Below, piece by piece: positions 7,391 through 16,280 of a DNA stretch of 42,098 bases. A model generated the notes under the pieces. That model saw only the letters and a list, made by a program, of their open reading frames with translations, had not been told where the DNA came from and did not search any database. The position numbers and the translations under genes were made by a program. The DNA comes from Bacteroidales bacterium (lineage in GTDB: Bacteria; Bacteroidota; Bacteroidia; Bacteroidales; P3). Within the stretch, counting starts at the first letter, position 1; every line of letters begins with the position of its first letter. The DNA lies in contig JAGCUU010000020.1 of assembly GCA_017962665.1 (NCBI GenBank), forward strand, positions 1 through 42,098, given 5' to 3'.

Positions 7391-7753
7391 ATGGCTTATA
7401 TTGAGATTGAAGATATGCAATTCTATGCCTATCACGGCTGCTTTGATGAGGAGTCGCAGATAGGTACCAACTTTCGTGTCGACATAAAAATTCAAACTGA
7501 TACGACTGTTGCTCAAAGTTCTGATAACATAGATGATACTGTTAATTATCTCGAGATATACCAGTCTGTGAAGCGTCAAATGTCCATCCGTTCCCATCTT
7601 CTCGAAAATGTAGCCGACAGGATTGCCTCTGCGGTCTTGTCTGATTTTCCCTTAGTGGAGCATATCTGGGTAAAGGTAACCAAGCTTAATCCGCCTCTTG
7701 GCGGAAAAATGTACGGTGTCAGCCTTGCTATTGAAAAAGAGAGGGGACATTAG
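7391..7753 (+). CDS. folB: Dihydroneopterin aldolase
   Basis: A 120-aa FolB that converts 7,8-dihydroneopterin to 6-hydroxymethyl-dihydropterin and glycolaldehyde in folate synthesis. Characteristic features are IEDMQFYAYHGCFDEE near residues 6-21 (the glutamate that binds the pterin lies in this loop), DDTVNYLEIY near 48-57 and VKVTKLNPPLGG near 95-105, where Lys98 is the expected catalytic lysine. Length is typical. It is last in a cyclophilin-pheS-folB run and converges on radC; a modest hairpin (7751-7771) spans the stop codon but lacks a T-run. Confidence 0.95.
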   Translation: MAYIEIEDMQFYAYHGCFDEESQIGTNFRVDIKIQTDTTVAQSSDNIDDTVNYLEIYQSVKRQMSIRSHLLENVADRIASAVLSDFPLVEHIWVKVTKLNPPLGGKMYGVSLAIEKERGH

Positions 7754-7812
7754 CTGTTATTGTGACAGCTATTGATGTCTAAAAGTTTGATTCCATGTAT
7801 GATTATGGTGTG

Positions 7813-8574
7813 CTACAGCAGACCGTTGTCATGATAACTGTAGTAAGTCGGGATACCGTTGTTGGTTCCGATGACGAGGTGGTCTATGAGCCTGATGTAT
7901 AGGAGATTTCCTGCATCGGCTATTATTTTTGTCAGATTGTTGTCTTTATTGCTTGGTTTGCAGTCTCCTGATGGGTGATTGTGAGCTACGGCTATACGTA
8001 TTGCGTTTTTTTCCAGTGCTGTTGTATACAATCGACGGATATCGACGAGGGTTTCGTTGATTCCACCTGATGCAATACGTTGTTTGTGAATGATTTTTCC
8101 TTTGTTGTTCATGTAGATGGCCCAGAATTCCTCGTATGGCAAATCTACAATTGACGGACAGATGTATTTGAAGAGTTCCATGCTGTCGTTACCGGTATGG
8201 GCTTTTTGCGCGCTTTGTTCTGTTAACATTCTGTAACCAAGCTCCATTGCGGCTATAATTGTGACCGCTTTCGCTTCTCCCATCCCTTTGAAATTGTCGG
8301 TTAGATCACGTATACCCTGTCTTGATAGCATGGAGAGATCGTTGTCTACAGCGTTAAGTATTTCTTTTGCAAGTTCTACGGCGCTTTGTCCTATTGTGCC
8401 GCTACTGATTAGAATTGCTAATAGTTCGGCGTTGCTAAGATTCTTTTTCCCATTGGTAATCAGTTTCTCTCGTGGACGGTCTTCCAAAGCCCAGTCCTTG
8501 AGTCTCAATGTGCCGGCGGCTCTCTTTCTTTGTTGGGGAATGGTCTGTTTTTTCTTGGTCGTCTCTTGTTTCAT
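7813..8574 (-). CDS. radC: RadC family protein (JAMM/MPN domain)
   Basis: A 253-aa member of the RadC/UPF0758 family. The N-terminal helix-hairpin region contains RPREKLITNGKKNLSNAELLAILISSGT, typical of the family, and the C-terminal MPN domain has the JAMM metal signature HNHPSGDCKPSNKD with an upstream glutamate strand. The name is historical; a repair role is not established, and many homologues sit on mobile elements, though nothing mobile is seen here. I choose ATG 8574, because the only upstream alternative is a TTG at 8592 that falls inside the -7 promoter box (8589-8597). The N-terminus is Lys/Gln/Arg-rich. Confidence 0.93.
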   Translation of the reverse strand: MKQETTKKKQTIPQQRKRAAGTLRLKDWALEDRPREKLITNGKKNLSNAELLAILISSGTIGQSAVELAKEILNAVDNDLSMLSRQGIRDLTDNFKGMGEAKAVTIIAAMELGYRMLTEQSAQKAHTGNDSMELFKYICPSIVDLPYEEFWAIYMNNKGKIIHKQRIASGGINETLVDIRRLYTTALEKNAIRIAVAHNHPSGDCKPSNKDNNLTKIIADAGNLLYIRLIDHLVIGTNNGIPTYYSYHDNGLL

Positions 8575-8588
8575 GTTGTGTTTTTTTT

Positions 8589-8597
8589 GCAAAGGTA
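8589..8597 (-). promoter_or_regulatory. -7 box of the radC promoter
   Basis: Minus-strand TACCTTTGC matches TAnnTTTGC, 14 nt before the radC ATG. No convincing -33 TTTG is visible at the expected spacing. The position argues against an upstream TTG start. Confidence 0.6.
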
Positions 8598-8683
8598 CAA
8601 TTTTTTTTGTTTGTTCGCGATGGTTGATTTTTAATATTTTATTTTTATATTATTCATTATTGAAATATTTTTTTGTAGAATAT

Positions 8684-8715
8684 GTTGTAATGTCAATTAT
8701 TTTGCTTATTTTTGC
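8684..8715 (+). promoter_or_regulatory. Promoter of secDF
   Basis: GTTG (8684-8687), 19-nt spacer, TATTTTTGC (8707-8715). The secDF ATG follows at 8762. Confidence 0.68.
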
Positions 8716-8761
8716 ATGTTCAAAAAGTATATTAACTAAAAAACACTTTAACACGTAAGAA

Positions 8762-11700
8762 ATGCAGAATAAAGGACTTATCAGATTTTTAGCGATTGCC
8801 TTTGTGCTTGTTTGTTTGTTCCAATTATCCTTTTCTTTTGCTACGAGGAAGGTTGAAAACAAGGCTAAGGAACGCGCTGCAAGGTATGTTGAGAGCGCTC
8901 AGGGCTTGAGTGACATAGAGGAGAATGTTTATAGTCGTGCCGACAGTGCGATGAGCGCAGCCGAGATGAAAAACCTTACTTCCATCGTTACAGACTCTTT
9001 GCGTACGGCTAAAGAAGCATACATCATTGATTCCATGGCCAATGAAAAGGTTTGGCTGGGTTTCACCTACAAAAAATGCCAGGCTCGTGAAATCAACCTT
9101 GGTCTTGACCTTAAGGGTGGTATGAATGTTATGCTTGAGGTTTCGACGGTCGATGTCGTCAAGGCTCTTGCAAACTACACCAACGATGAAGTTTTCAATC
9201 AGGCTATCGAAAAAGCTCTCGAACAGCAGAAAAAATCTGTCAACGAGGATTTTGTGACCCTGTTCTACGAAGCTATCACTTCCATAAAACCAGACGTACG
9301 TCTCTCTCCGTATTTCAGCGGTCAGTTGACTGGTACCAATCCTAACGACGACAATGATGTTATCCTTGCCAAGTTGAGAGAGGAGACCAGCAGCGCCTAC
9401 GACAGAACCTATGAAATTCTTCGTAAGCGTATTGATAAATTCGGCGTTGCCCAGCCCACAATCCAGCGTCTGCAGGCTTCCGAGCGCATCCTTGTCGAAC
9501 TTCCGGGTGTAAAGGATCCCCAGCGTGTCCGTAAACTTTTGAAAGGTACTGCACAACTTGAGTTTTGGGCAACCTACAGCGGCGACATGACCGACTCGCG
9601 TCTTGCTGGTGAATACAGCCGTGTGGCTGGATATCTTAATGCTACCGATGAATATCTTGCTGCCAAGATGTCCAATGCCGATGGCGCTAAGGATGAAACC
9701 TCCGAAGAGAAAACGGATGAAACGACTGAAAGCGAAGGTGACGAACTTGATGAGAATGTGGTTCCTGAAGAGGAGACGGATATCCAAAGTGAGCAGTACA
9801 AAAAGGCTCATCCTCTGATGTCTCTCTACGCACAGTATCAAGGCTACCAACCGTATCCTCCTGTCGTGTTCCGTGCCACTGAGGCCGATACCGCAAAGGT
9901 CAGCCGCATGATTGCAGAAGGTATCCGCGCTGGAAAAATTAACGCCCGTGAGGTCAAGTATCTCTGGTCGGTTAAACCTATTGAGGAAAACTCCAATATC
10001 TTTGAACTCTATGCTATCAAAATAGAAGACTACGACCGTAACACTAACTTTCCCAAGGCAAAGCTTGACGGAAGTGTCATCACCGATGCCCGTCAGGATT
10101 TCAGCAACACCGAGGGTAACGAGATATCGATGACTATGAATGCTGAAGGTGCCCACGCATGGAAGAATATCACCCATGACAATGTAGGCAAGTGTGTCGC
10201 CATCGTACTCGACGATCAGGTCTATTCGGCTCCCCGTGTAAATGGTGAAATTGCTGGAGGTCGTTCGTCAATTACCGGAAACTTTACTCTTGAAGAGGCA
10301 AAAGACCTTGCCAATGTCCTCAAGTCAGGTAAACTTCCTGCTCCTGCACGTATTGTTCAGGAAGCTGTCGTTGGACCTTCGCTTGGACAGGAATCGATCC
10401 ACAAGGGTCTTGTGTCATTTATCCTTGCTTTTATCATTGTTCTTATTTATATGGTTTTCTTCTATAACCGTGCCGGTTGGGTTTCGGTTGTAGCTCTCAT
10501 TACCAACGTCTTTTTGCTGATGGGTGTGCTTGCCTCCATAGGTGCAGTGCTTACTCTGCCAGGTATTGCAGGTATTGTCCTTACTATGGCTATGGCTGTT
10601 GACGGTAACGTTATCATTTACGAGCGTATAAAAGAAGAAATCCGTGCAGGTAAGAGTTTGGCCAACTCGGTCGAGGAGGGTTTCAAGAACGCTATGTCTG
10701 CTATTATCGACGGTCAGGTCACCACCTTCCTTCTTGGACTTGTTCTTATAATGTTCGGTTCCGGTACTATTCAGGGTTTTGCCGTGACACTTTGTATCGG
10801 TATCGTGACCTCCCTGTTCACAAGTATCTTCATTACACGTCTGGTTATCGACTGGATGTTGAACCATAAAAAGAAACTTTCATTCTCGTTCAGCTTCACC
10901 GAAAACTTCATGCGTGACACCAAGATTGATTTCCTTGGTAAACGCAAGGTGTTCTACATTATCGCTATCAGCGCCATTGTTATCTGTTTCATAGGTATCT
11001 TTGGCCGTCATCTGGGTATGGGTATTGACTTCACAGGTGGTCGTACCTATGTAGTTCGTTTTGACCAGGATGTCAATGTCGTTGATGTACGTGCAAGTTT
11101 GGCAAAAGAGTTCGAAGAGGCTCCTGAGGTTAAGTCCTATGGACCCAGCAATCAGGTAAAGATTACGACCAATATTGTCGCCTCTGATTTCTATGATGTA
11201 TACCGCGAGGCTCATGGCTTGACTGAGAAAGACACTATCACAGACGAGATGGTTATCAATGAGAGACTTTTCAATGGTACAAAACAGTACTTCGGCAAGA
11301 CTGACGATGGTAAGGAGATAACCGAAAAACAATTCTCCGACGCGGAAAGCTACCCGTATGGTATCATCCAGTCCGAACAGGTTGAGGCTACTATGGCCAC
11401 CGACATGAGACGTTCTTCAATTCTTGCTGTTTTGGGTGGTCTGCTTGTCATCTTCGCTTACATCGGTATTCGTTTCAAGAGCTGGCGCTTCGGTATCGGT
11501 AGTGTCGTCGCCTTGACTCACGATACTATTCTTATTATCGGTCTCTTTGCACTGCTGCGTGGATTGCTCCCCTTCAGTCTTGATGTTGACCAGTCCTTTA
11601 TCGCTGCGGTACTTACTATCATTGGTTATTCTATCAATGCTACTGTGGTTATTTTCGACCGTGTCCGTGAAAACCGTAAACTCTACCCCAAACGCGAACT

Positions 11701-11950
11701 TATTCAGCACATGAACGATGCAATCAATGCTACTTTGGCTCGTACCATCAATACATCTGGTACAACATTCTTTACATTGTTGATGATGTTTGTGTTTGGA
11801 GGTGAGGTTATCCGCGGATTTATCTTTGCACTTCTGGTTGGTGTCCTTTGCGGTATGTTCTCCTCCGTCTGCATTGCCTGCCCCATAGTCTATGAGGTTA
11901 GCAAAAAACGCGAGGCCAAAAAACTTAACGCGATGAACTCGACAAAATAA
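8762..11950 (+). CDS. secDF: Protein translocase SecDF (fused SecD-SecF)
   Basis: A 1062-aa fusion of the SecD and SecF subunits, which use the proton gradient to help pull preproteins through SecYEG. The SecD half has an N-terminal membrane segment, the LGLDLKGGMNV motif near residue 113, a large periplasmic domain, and the membrane motif VLTMAMAVDGNVIIYERIKEE near residue 605. The SecF half starts near 735 and shows GMGIDFTGGRTYVVRF near 750 and IGYSINATVVIFDRVREN near 950. The fused form is normal in Bacteroidota. An acidic stretch of Glu/Asp/Thr around residues 303-345 interrupts the SecD periplasmic domain and looks like a lineage insertion. It has its own promoter; a small membrane-anchored gene follows after 44 nt. 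Confidence 0.97.
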   Translation: MQNKGLIRFLAIAFVLVCLFQLSFSFATRKVENKAKERAARYVESAQGLSDIEENVYSRADSAMSAAEMKNLTSIVTDSLRTAKEAYIIDSMANEKVWLGFTYKKCQAREINLGLDLKGGMNVMLEVSTVDVVKALANYTNDEVFNQAIEKALEQQKKSVNEDFVTLFYEAITSIKPDVRLSPYFSGQLTGTNPNDDNDVILAKLREETSSAYDRTYEILRKRIDKFGVAQPTIQRLQASERILVELPGVKDPQRVRKLLKGTAQLEFWATYSGDMTDSRLAGEYSRVAGYLNATDEYLAAKMSNADGAKDETSEEKTDETTESEGDELDENVVPEEETDIQSEQYKKAHPLMSLYAQYQGYQPYPPVVFRATEADTAKVSRMIAEGIRAGKINAREVKYLWSVKPIEENSNIFELYAIKIEDYDRNTNFPKAKLDGSVITDARQDFSNTEGNEISMTMNAEGAHAWKNITHDNVGKCVAIVLDDQVYSAPRVNGEIAGGRSSITGNFTLEEAKDLANVLKSGKLPAPARIVQEAVVGPSLGQESIHKGLVSFILAFIIVLIYMVFFYNRAGWVSVVALITNVFLLMGVLASIGAVLTLPGIAGIVLTMAMAVDGNVIIYERIKEEIRAGKSLANSVEEGFKNAMSAIIDGQVTTFLLGLVLIMFGSGTIQGFAVTLCIGIVTSLFTSIFITRLVIDWMLNHKKKLSFSFSFTENFMRDTKIDFLGKRKVFYIIAISAIVICFIGIFGRHLGMGIDFTGGRTYVVRFDQDVNVVDVRASLAKEFEEAPEVKSYGPSNQVKITTNIVASDFYDVYREAHGLTEKDTITDEMVINERLFNGTKQYFGKTDDGKEITEKQFSDAESYPYGIIQSEQVEATMATDMRRSSILAVLGGLLVIFAYIGIRFKSWRFGIGSVVALTHDTILIIGLFALLRGLLPFSLDVDQSFIAAVLTIIGYSINATVVIFDRVRENRKLYPKRELIQHMNDAINATLARTINTSGTTFFTLLMMFVFGGEVIRGFIFALLVGVLCGMFSSVCIACPIVYEVSKKREAKKLNAMNSTK

Positions 11951-11994
11951 GACAGAGTCTTATTATTTAATAGATATAGAATACATAATAATAT

Positions 11995-12384
11995 ATGAAA
12001 CTGCTGGATCTTGTAATAGCATTAGCCATTCTGGGTGCGAGTAGCCTTCTTACCGGAGGTAACAAGAAGGGTAAGAAGACTGCTCCTCAGCAGGCTCCAC
12101 GCCGTCAGGCACGCACTCCCCGAATGGAGAGTGCTCCTGCCCAGGAGTATCAGACAAGAAACAGCAGCGGAAGTCAGAATAGAAATGATAACGTACAGAA
12201 TAGCGGTAATGGCTATTTTACGTACGAGAATCCCGAATATCAAGAGAATATGCCTCAAGAGACAGAGGTTGTGGCTGAACAAAAACCAGAGGAGACGAAC
12301 TGGTACCCGCAAGTTATGGGCGAGGATTTCGATCTCAAAAAGGCTTTTGTCTACCAGACCGTGATGGAAAGGGTTGAATATTAA
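11995..12384 (+). CDS. Small membrane-anchored hypothetical protein
   Basis: A 129-aa protein of unknown function. An N-terminal hydrophobic segment (LLDLVIALAILGASSLLTGG) is followed by a Lys/Arg patch, a low-complexity middle rich in Gln, Asn, Ser and Pro (about residues 30-100), and a short conserved-looking tail, GEDFDLKKAFVYQTVMERVEY. Bacteroidales genomes often carry small proteins with a comparable FDLxKA-type tail, which I recognise only as a hypothetical family. With no terminator or promoter visible, it probably follows secDF on the same transcript; a topology with the tail in the cytoplasm is plausible but unproven. Confidence 0.7.
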   Translation: MKLLDLVIALAILGASSLLTGGNKKGKKTAPQQAPRRQARTPRMESAPAQEYQTRNSSGSQNRNDNVQNSGNGYFTYENPEYQENMPQETEVVAEQKPEETNWYPQVMGEDFDLKKAFVYQTVMERVEY

Positions 12385-12456
12385 AAGGCATATCTTTCAA
12401 ATACTAACGACAAAAGATAATAAATAAATAATTAACTCTCTACAAAAACAACGAGT

Positions 12457-15400
12457 ATGTTCAGAAAGGTACTATTAACAATTGGGCTGCTAATTGCTGC
12501 ACAAGTGGTTGCTTTTGCACAAGGTACTATGAAGGGCGCTATTACCGATGAGAAAACCGGTGAGCCTCTTATTGGTGCAAATGTCGTCGCTAAGCAGGGT
12601 GGCCAAATCATGGGTGGTGGCCGTACGGACTATGAAGGTAACTATACCATCAAAGGTCTTCAGGTCGGTAGATACGAAATCGAGATTTCGTATATGGGTT
12701 ACACTACCGTAAAAACAGAAATCGATGTCAAGGCTACAGGTTTCACAATCTTGAATGAGAAACTTGCCAAATCTGGTGCCCAGCAACTAAAGGAGGTTGT
12801 GGTTAAGGCTCAGAAAGTACCTGTCATTGAAATTGGAGCACCTGAGTCAGGTACACGTCTTTCAGCCGATGATATCGGCAAGATGCCGGCCAACTCTGTC
12901 GACGGTATCGTGGCGGCTGTTGCCGGTGTCGGATATAGCGACGGTGGTACAGGATCGGCTCGTGGTGAGGAAGGTATGGTTACCATGACCAACGGTGTCC
13001 GCACCCGTACCGGTGTCAACGTCCCGAAGGAGGCTATCGCCGAAATTCAGGTCGTTCTCGGTGGTACTCCCGCCAACATCGGTGAGGCTATTGGTGGTAC
13101 ACAGATTATTACCCTCAAACCGCCTTCGACAAAATTCCAGGGTCTTGTGAAATACGAAACCTATCTGGACTACCGTCTTGCCAACTCCCTTGTCGTCTAT
13201 CTGACTGGTCCTGTCGCAAAGACAGCTATCAAAGACGAGCAGGGTAACAAGACAGGTACTCGCACATTAATCGGTTTCCGTTTCACTGGTCAGGGCTCGT
13301 ATAGCAAATTTGGCTACTATCGTCCGAAAGACGGTCGTTACCAAGTTGTGAACGACGAGACTGTAATGCAGATAGAACAGAATCCTATTGTTTATGATCC
13401 TGTTAATCATACAGTCAACTATGCAGCCGAGTATCTTCGCGCTAGCGACTTTGTTGAAATCAAACGACCCAACGCCAAGAACTATTATGCCAGCAAGGAT
13501 CGTCAGGCCGATTTCAGTAGCTATTCCATAGCTCTTCAGGGTGCCCTCGACTTCCGCTTCACTGAGCTTACTTCGTTGGTTCTTACCGGTGAGTTCGACT
13601 ACTCATACAGCCCGAGCACCTCGATTGCTTATTTCCCGCTCAACCTCCACAACGCTGCCAACGGTGTAACCAAGTATCAAAACTTTGTTATTACCGCCGA
13701 CTTTACTCAGCGTTTCAAGGATCCCGAGCCGGTAAAGGATGAGAGCAATCCCGATGCAAAGTCTGAACCAGCTGTCTCCAAGGTGATGTACAACATCACA
13801 GCGATGTTCAACAAGGATAAACAGCTAAGCTACAACGAAAAATTCGGTGAGGATCTTTTCAAATATGGTCACGTTGGTACCTTCGAGAGAACACAGACTC
13901 CTTCTTATGAAATCGTTACCAACTACGATTTCCACGGTACCACCCAGCAGGCTCATGTCCAGAATGGTTGGATAGAGAATTCGCGCTTTGTCGCTCCTTC
14001 AGAGTACAACCCCATTCTCTCCAACTATACTTCGCAGATTTTCAACGAGCCCTCTTTGGTACCATATTTGTCGACATTCGACGGTATTCTCCAGTATAAC
14101 GGTCTCGTAAACGGTTCCTCTGTTGGAAATGTTTATGGTCTGTTCTACAATGTGGGTTCCCAGAATTCAGGATACTCGAAGTTCGAAAGAAACTTTTACT
14201 ACGTACAAGCCAAGGCTGCTGCCACTGTGAAAGGTCACGACCTTGAAATGGGTTTCCAGTATGACCAGTACAACCAGTCCTCCTATAGCATCTCGGCTTA
14301 CTCGTTGTGGACACTGATGCGCCGTAATGTCAACGCTCATATCTCCCAGCTCGACTACAACAGCCCGATTGAGACTTTTGACGGTTCAGACCTCTATGTC
14401 CGCTATAATCGACTCATAAGCGGTACGCAGACTCATTTCTCCGAGTCTATGCGTGAAGCTCTTGGTCTTGACGTAAACGGTACCGATTGGCTCGATGTCG
14501 ACCGTTATTCTCCGGATGATTATGAGAATTTCGGCGGCGTTTCTATGTTCTCGGCCAAGGAACTCTTCAACAGCGGTAACCAGTATGTCAGCTACTATGG
14601 TTATGACCACACTGGCGAAAAGTACCGTAGCAGCACCTGGAGTCTTGACGACTTCTTTGACCCAGACAGCCGTGGCCATAAGGACTATCAGTACCTTCCT
14701 TATTTCTCGCCCATCTATGCTGCTGGTTATATTCAGGATAAATTCTACTTCCATCAGGATCTTATCTTCAATATCGGTGTCCGTGTAGACTACTTCGATG
14801 GTAACCAGATGGTCCTGAAAGACCCCTATCTGTTATATGAATCATATACTGTCGGTGACCTCAAGAATGGTTCTGCAGCCTTTATCTCCGGTCTCGATGG
14901 CAATGCATTCCCGGATCAGGCAGGTGACGACTGGGTTGTCTATGTTGACAACGCTGCCTCGAATACCCCGACTATCAAAGGTTACCGTCACGGTAGCATT
15001 TGGTATGACAAATACGGTACACAGGTCTCCGCTCCCAGTGAAATCAACGGTGAATCAGGAAAGCCTACTCCCTATCGTACAAAGGGTGCCGGTGGCGGTC
15101 AGGAAATCGCTACTACCGGTAACGGCAGCCACAACAACATCTCCTCCGCAGCTTTCAAAGACTACGATCCCCAGATTGTTGTCATGCCCCGTATCGCTTT
15201 CTCTTTCCCGGTCAACGATATGTCACAGTTCAAAGCCAACTACGACATTATTGCTCGTCGTCCTTCCTCGGGATGGCAGGCTGACTACCTCAGCTACCTC
15301 TATATGAATATGGTTAACAGCGCCATCAACAACCCCAATTTGAAACCTGAGCGTATCACCAACTACGAACTTGGTTTCCAGCAGGCTCTTAACAAAGATA

Positions 15401-16251
15401 AGACTGCCGCTCTGAGTATCTCCGCATACTACAAAGAAACCCGCGACCTTATCCAGCTTGTACAGTATGCTGGTGCTGACCCCAACAATAGCTACTATTC
15501 TTACGACAACCTCGACTTCAAGACTATCAAGGGTTTCTCTCTTTCGTTCGATATGCGTCAAAGCAACAATGTGCGTATCAACGCCAACTACACCCTTCAG
15601 TATGCCGAGGGTACTGGCCTTACTTCCACTACCATGTCTGAGCTTATCAAGGAAGGTTATACCACCCTTAAGATGCTCAACCCCATTAGCGACGACCGTC
15701 GCCATGAGTTCAAGGCCAACGTAGACTACCGTCTTGGCAAGGAGGAAGGTTACCATTACACTCGTCAAGTCAAGGATAAGGATGGTAACAAGAAAAAGAA
15801 AGATGTATATCCATTCCAGAACTTTGGCGTCAACTTCCTCGCTGTTGCACAGTCTGGACGTCCGTACACCAAACAGTTCAGCAATACCCAGCAGACCATC
15901 GTGGGTAGCTATCGTGGCGCCCGTCTGCCTTGGGGCTTCTACTTCAATGTTGTTGTCGACAAGACTTGGCCTATCGAAATCAAACGCGAGAAGGGCAACC
16001 GTCAGACTATGCTCAATGCAGCTATCACCGTCAACAACCTGTTTGATATCCGCAACGTGACCGGAGTCTTCTCTGTCACTGGTAACCCCTCTGACAACGG
16101 TTATCTTACCGACCCCGAGACCCAGTCCGTCATCAACGCTTGGCTGGATCCTCAGTCATACCGCGACATGTATGCCATCATGCTCTCTAACAACTACTGG
16201 AACTGGTCATCACCCAGAACTATCCGTGTTTCGTTGACATACAACTTCTAA
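12457..16251 (+). CDS. TonB-dependent receptor-like outer-membrane protein with N-terminal carboxypeptidase-regulatory domain
   Basis: A 1264-aa outer-membrane transporter-type protein. Signal peptide: residues 1-22, ending AFAQ. A carboxypeptidase-regulatory-like domain follows (about 23-105: GAITDEKTGEPLIGANVVAKQ, then GNYTIKGLQVGRYEIEISYMGY), then LKEVVVKAQ leading into a plug-like domain (about 110-220, with VDGIVAAVAGV and a GGTPANIGEAIGGTQI segment). The remainder is rich in aromatic beta-strands and ends in SLTYNF, a terminal aromatic residue typical of Bam-assembled barrels. No SusD partner follows; the next genes are a giant secreted protein and a PorV/PorQ barrel, so a role linked to surface protein export or assembly is as likely as nutrient uptake. 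A clear TonB box was not identified. Confidence 0.9.
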   Translation: MFRKVLLTIGLLIAAQVVAFAQGTMKGAITDEKTGEPLIGANVVAKQGGQIMGGGRTDYEGNYTIKGLQVGRYEIEISYMGYTTVKTEIDVKATGFTILNEKLAKSGAQQLKEVVVKAQKVPVIEIGAPESGTRLSADDIGKMPANSVDGIVAAVAGVGYSDGGTGSARGEEGMVTMTNGVRTRTGVNVPKEAIAEIQVVLGGTPANIGEAIGGTQIITLKPPSTKFQGLVKYETYLDYRLANSLVVYLTGPVAKTAIKDEQGNKTGTRTLIGFRFTGQGSYSKFGYYRPKDGRYQVVNDETVMQIEQNPIVYDPVNHTVNYAAEYLRASDFVEIKRPNAKNYYASKDRQADFSSYSIALQGALDFRFTELTSLVLTGEFDYSYSPSTSIAYFPLNLHNAANGVTKYQNFVITADFTQRFKDPEPVKDESNPDAKSEPAVSKVMYNITAMFNKDKQLSYNEKFGEDLFKYGHVGTFERTQTPSYEIVTNYDFHGTTQQAHVQNGWIENSRFVAPSEYNPILSNYTSQIFNEPSLVPYLSTFDGILQYNGLVNGSSVGNVYGLFYNVGSQNSGYSKFERNFYYVQAKAAATVKGHDLEMGFQYDQYNQSSYSISAYSLWTLMRRNVNAHISQLDYNSPIETFDGSDLYVRYNRLISGTQTHFSESMREALGLDVNGTDWLDVDRYSPDDYENFGGVSMFSAKELFNSGNQYVSYYGYDHTGEKYRSSTWSLDDFFDPDSRGHKDYQYLPYFSPIYAAGYIQDKFYFHQDLIFNIGVRVDYFDGNQMVLKDPYLLYESYTVGDLKNGSAAFISGLDGNAFPDQAGDDWVVYVDNAASNTPTIKGYRHGSIWYDKYGTQVSAPSEINGESGKPTPYRTKGAGGGQEIATTGNGSHNNISSAAFKDYDPQIVVMPRIAFSFPVNDMSQFKANYDIIARRPSSGWQADYLSYLYMNMVNSAINNPNLKPERITNYELGFQQALNKDKTAALSISAYYKETRDLIQLVQYAGADPNNSYYSYDNLDFKTIKGFSLSFDMRQSNNVRINANYTLQYAEGTGLTSTTMSELIKEGYTTLKMLNPISDDRRHEFKANVDYRLGKEEGYHYTRQVKDKDGNKKKKDVYPFQNFGVNFLAVAQSGRPYTKQFSNTQQTIVGSYRGARLPWGFYFNVVVDKTWPIEIKREKGNRQTMLNAAITVNNLFDIRNVTGVFSVTGNPSDNGYLTDPETQSVINAWLDPQSYRDMYAIMLSNNYWNWSSPRTIRVSLTYNF

Positions 16252-16280
16252 TCAGTTCAAACGTGAAAAATTATAAAGAA

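Noticed and set aside
7751-7771. Hairpin over the folB stop codon as a terminator
   Set aside because: Only 7 bp and no T-run on either strand; left as a weak structure.
8825-10177. 450-codon open frame antisense to secDF
   Set aside because: Mirrors the codon pattern of secDF; no domain, promoter or start context of its own.
12457-16251. SusC of a polysaccharide utilisation locus
   Set aside because: No SusD-like lipoprotein or glycoside hydrolase follows; neighbours are T9SS-type genes.
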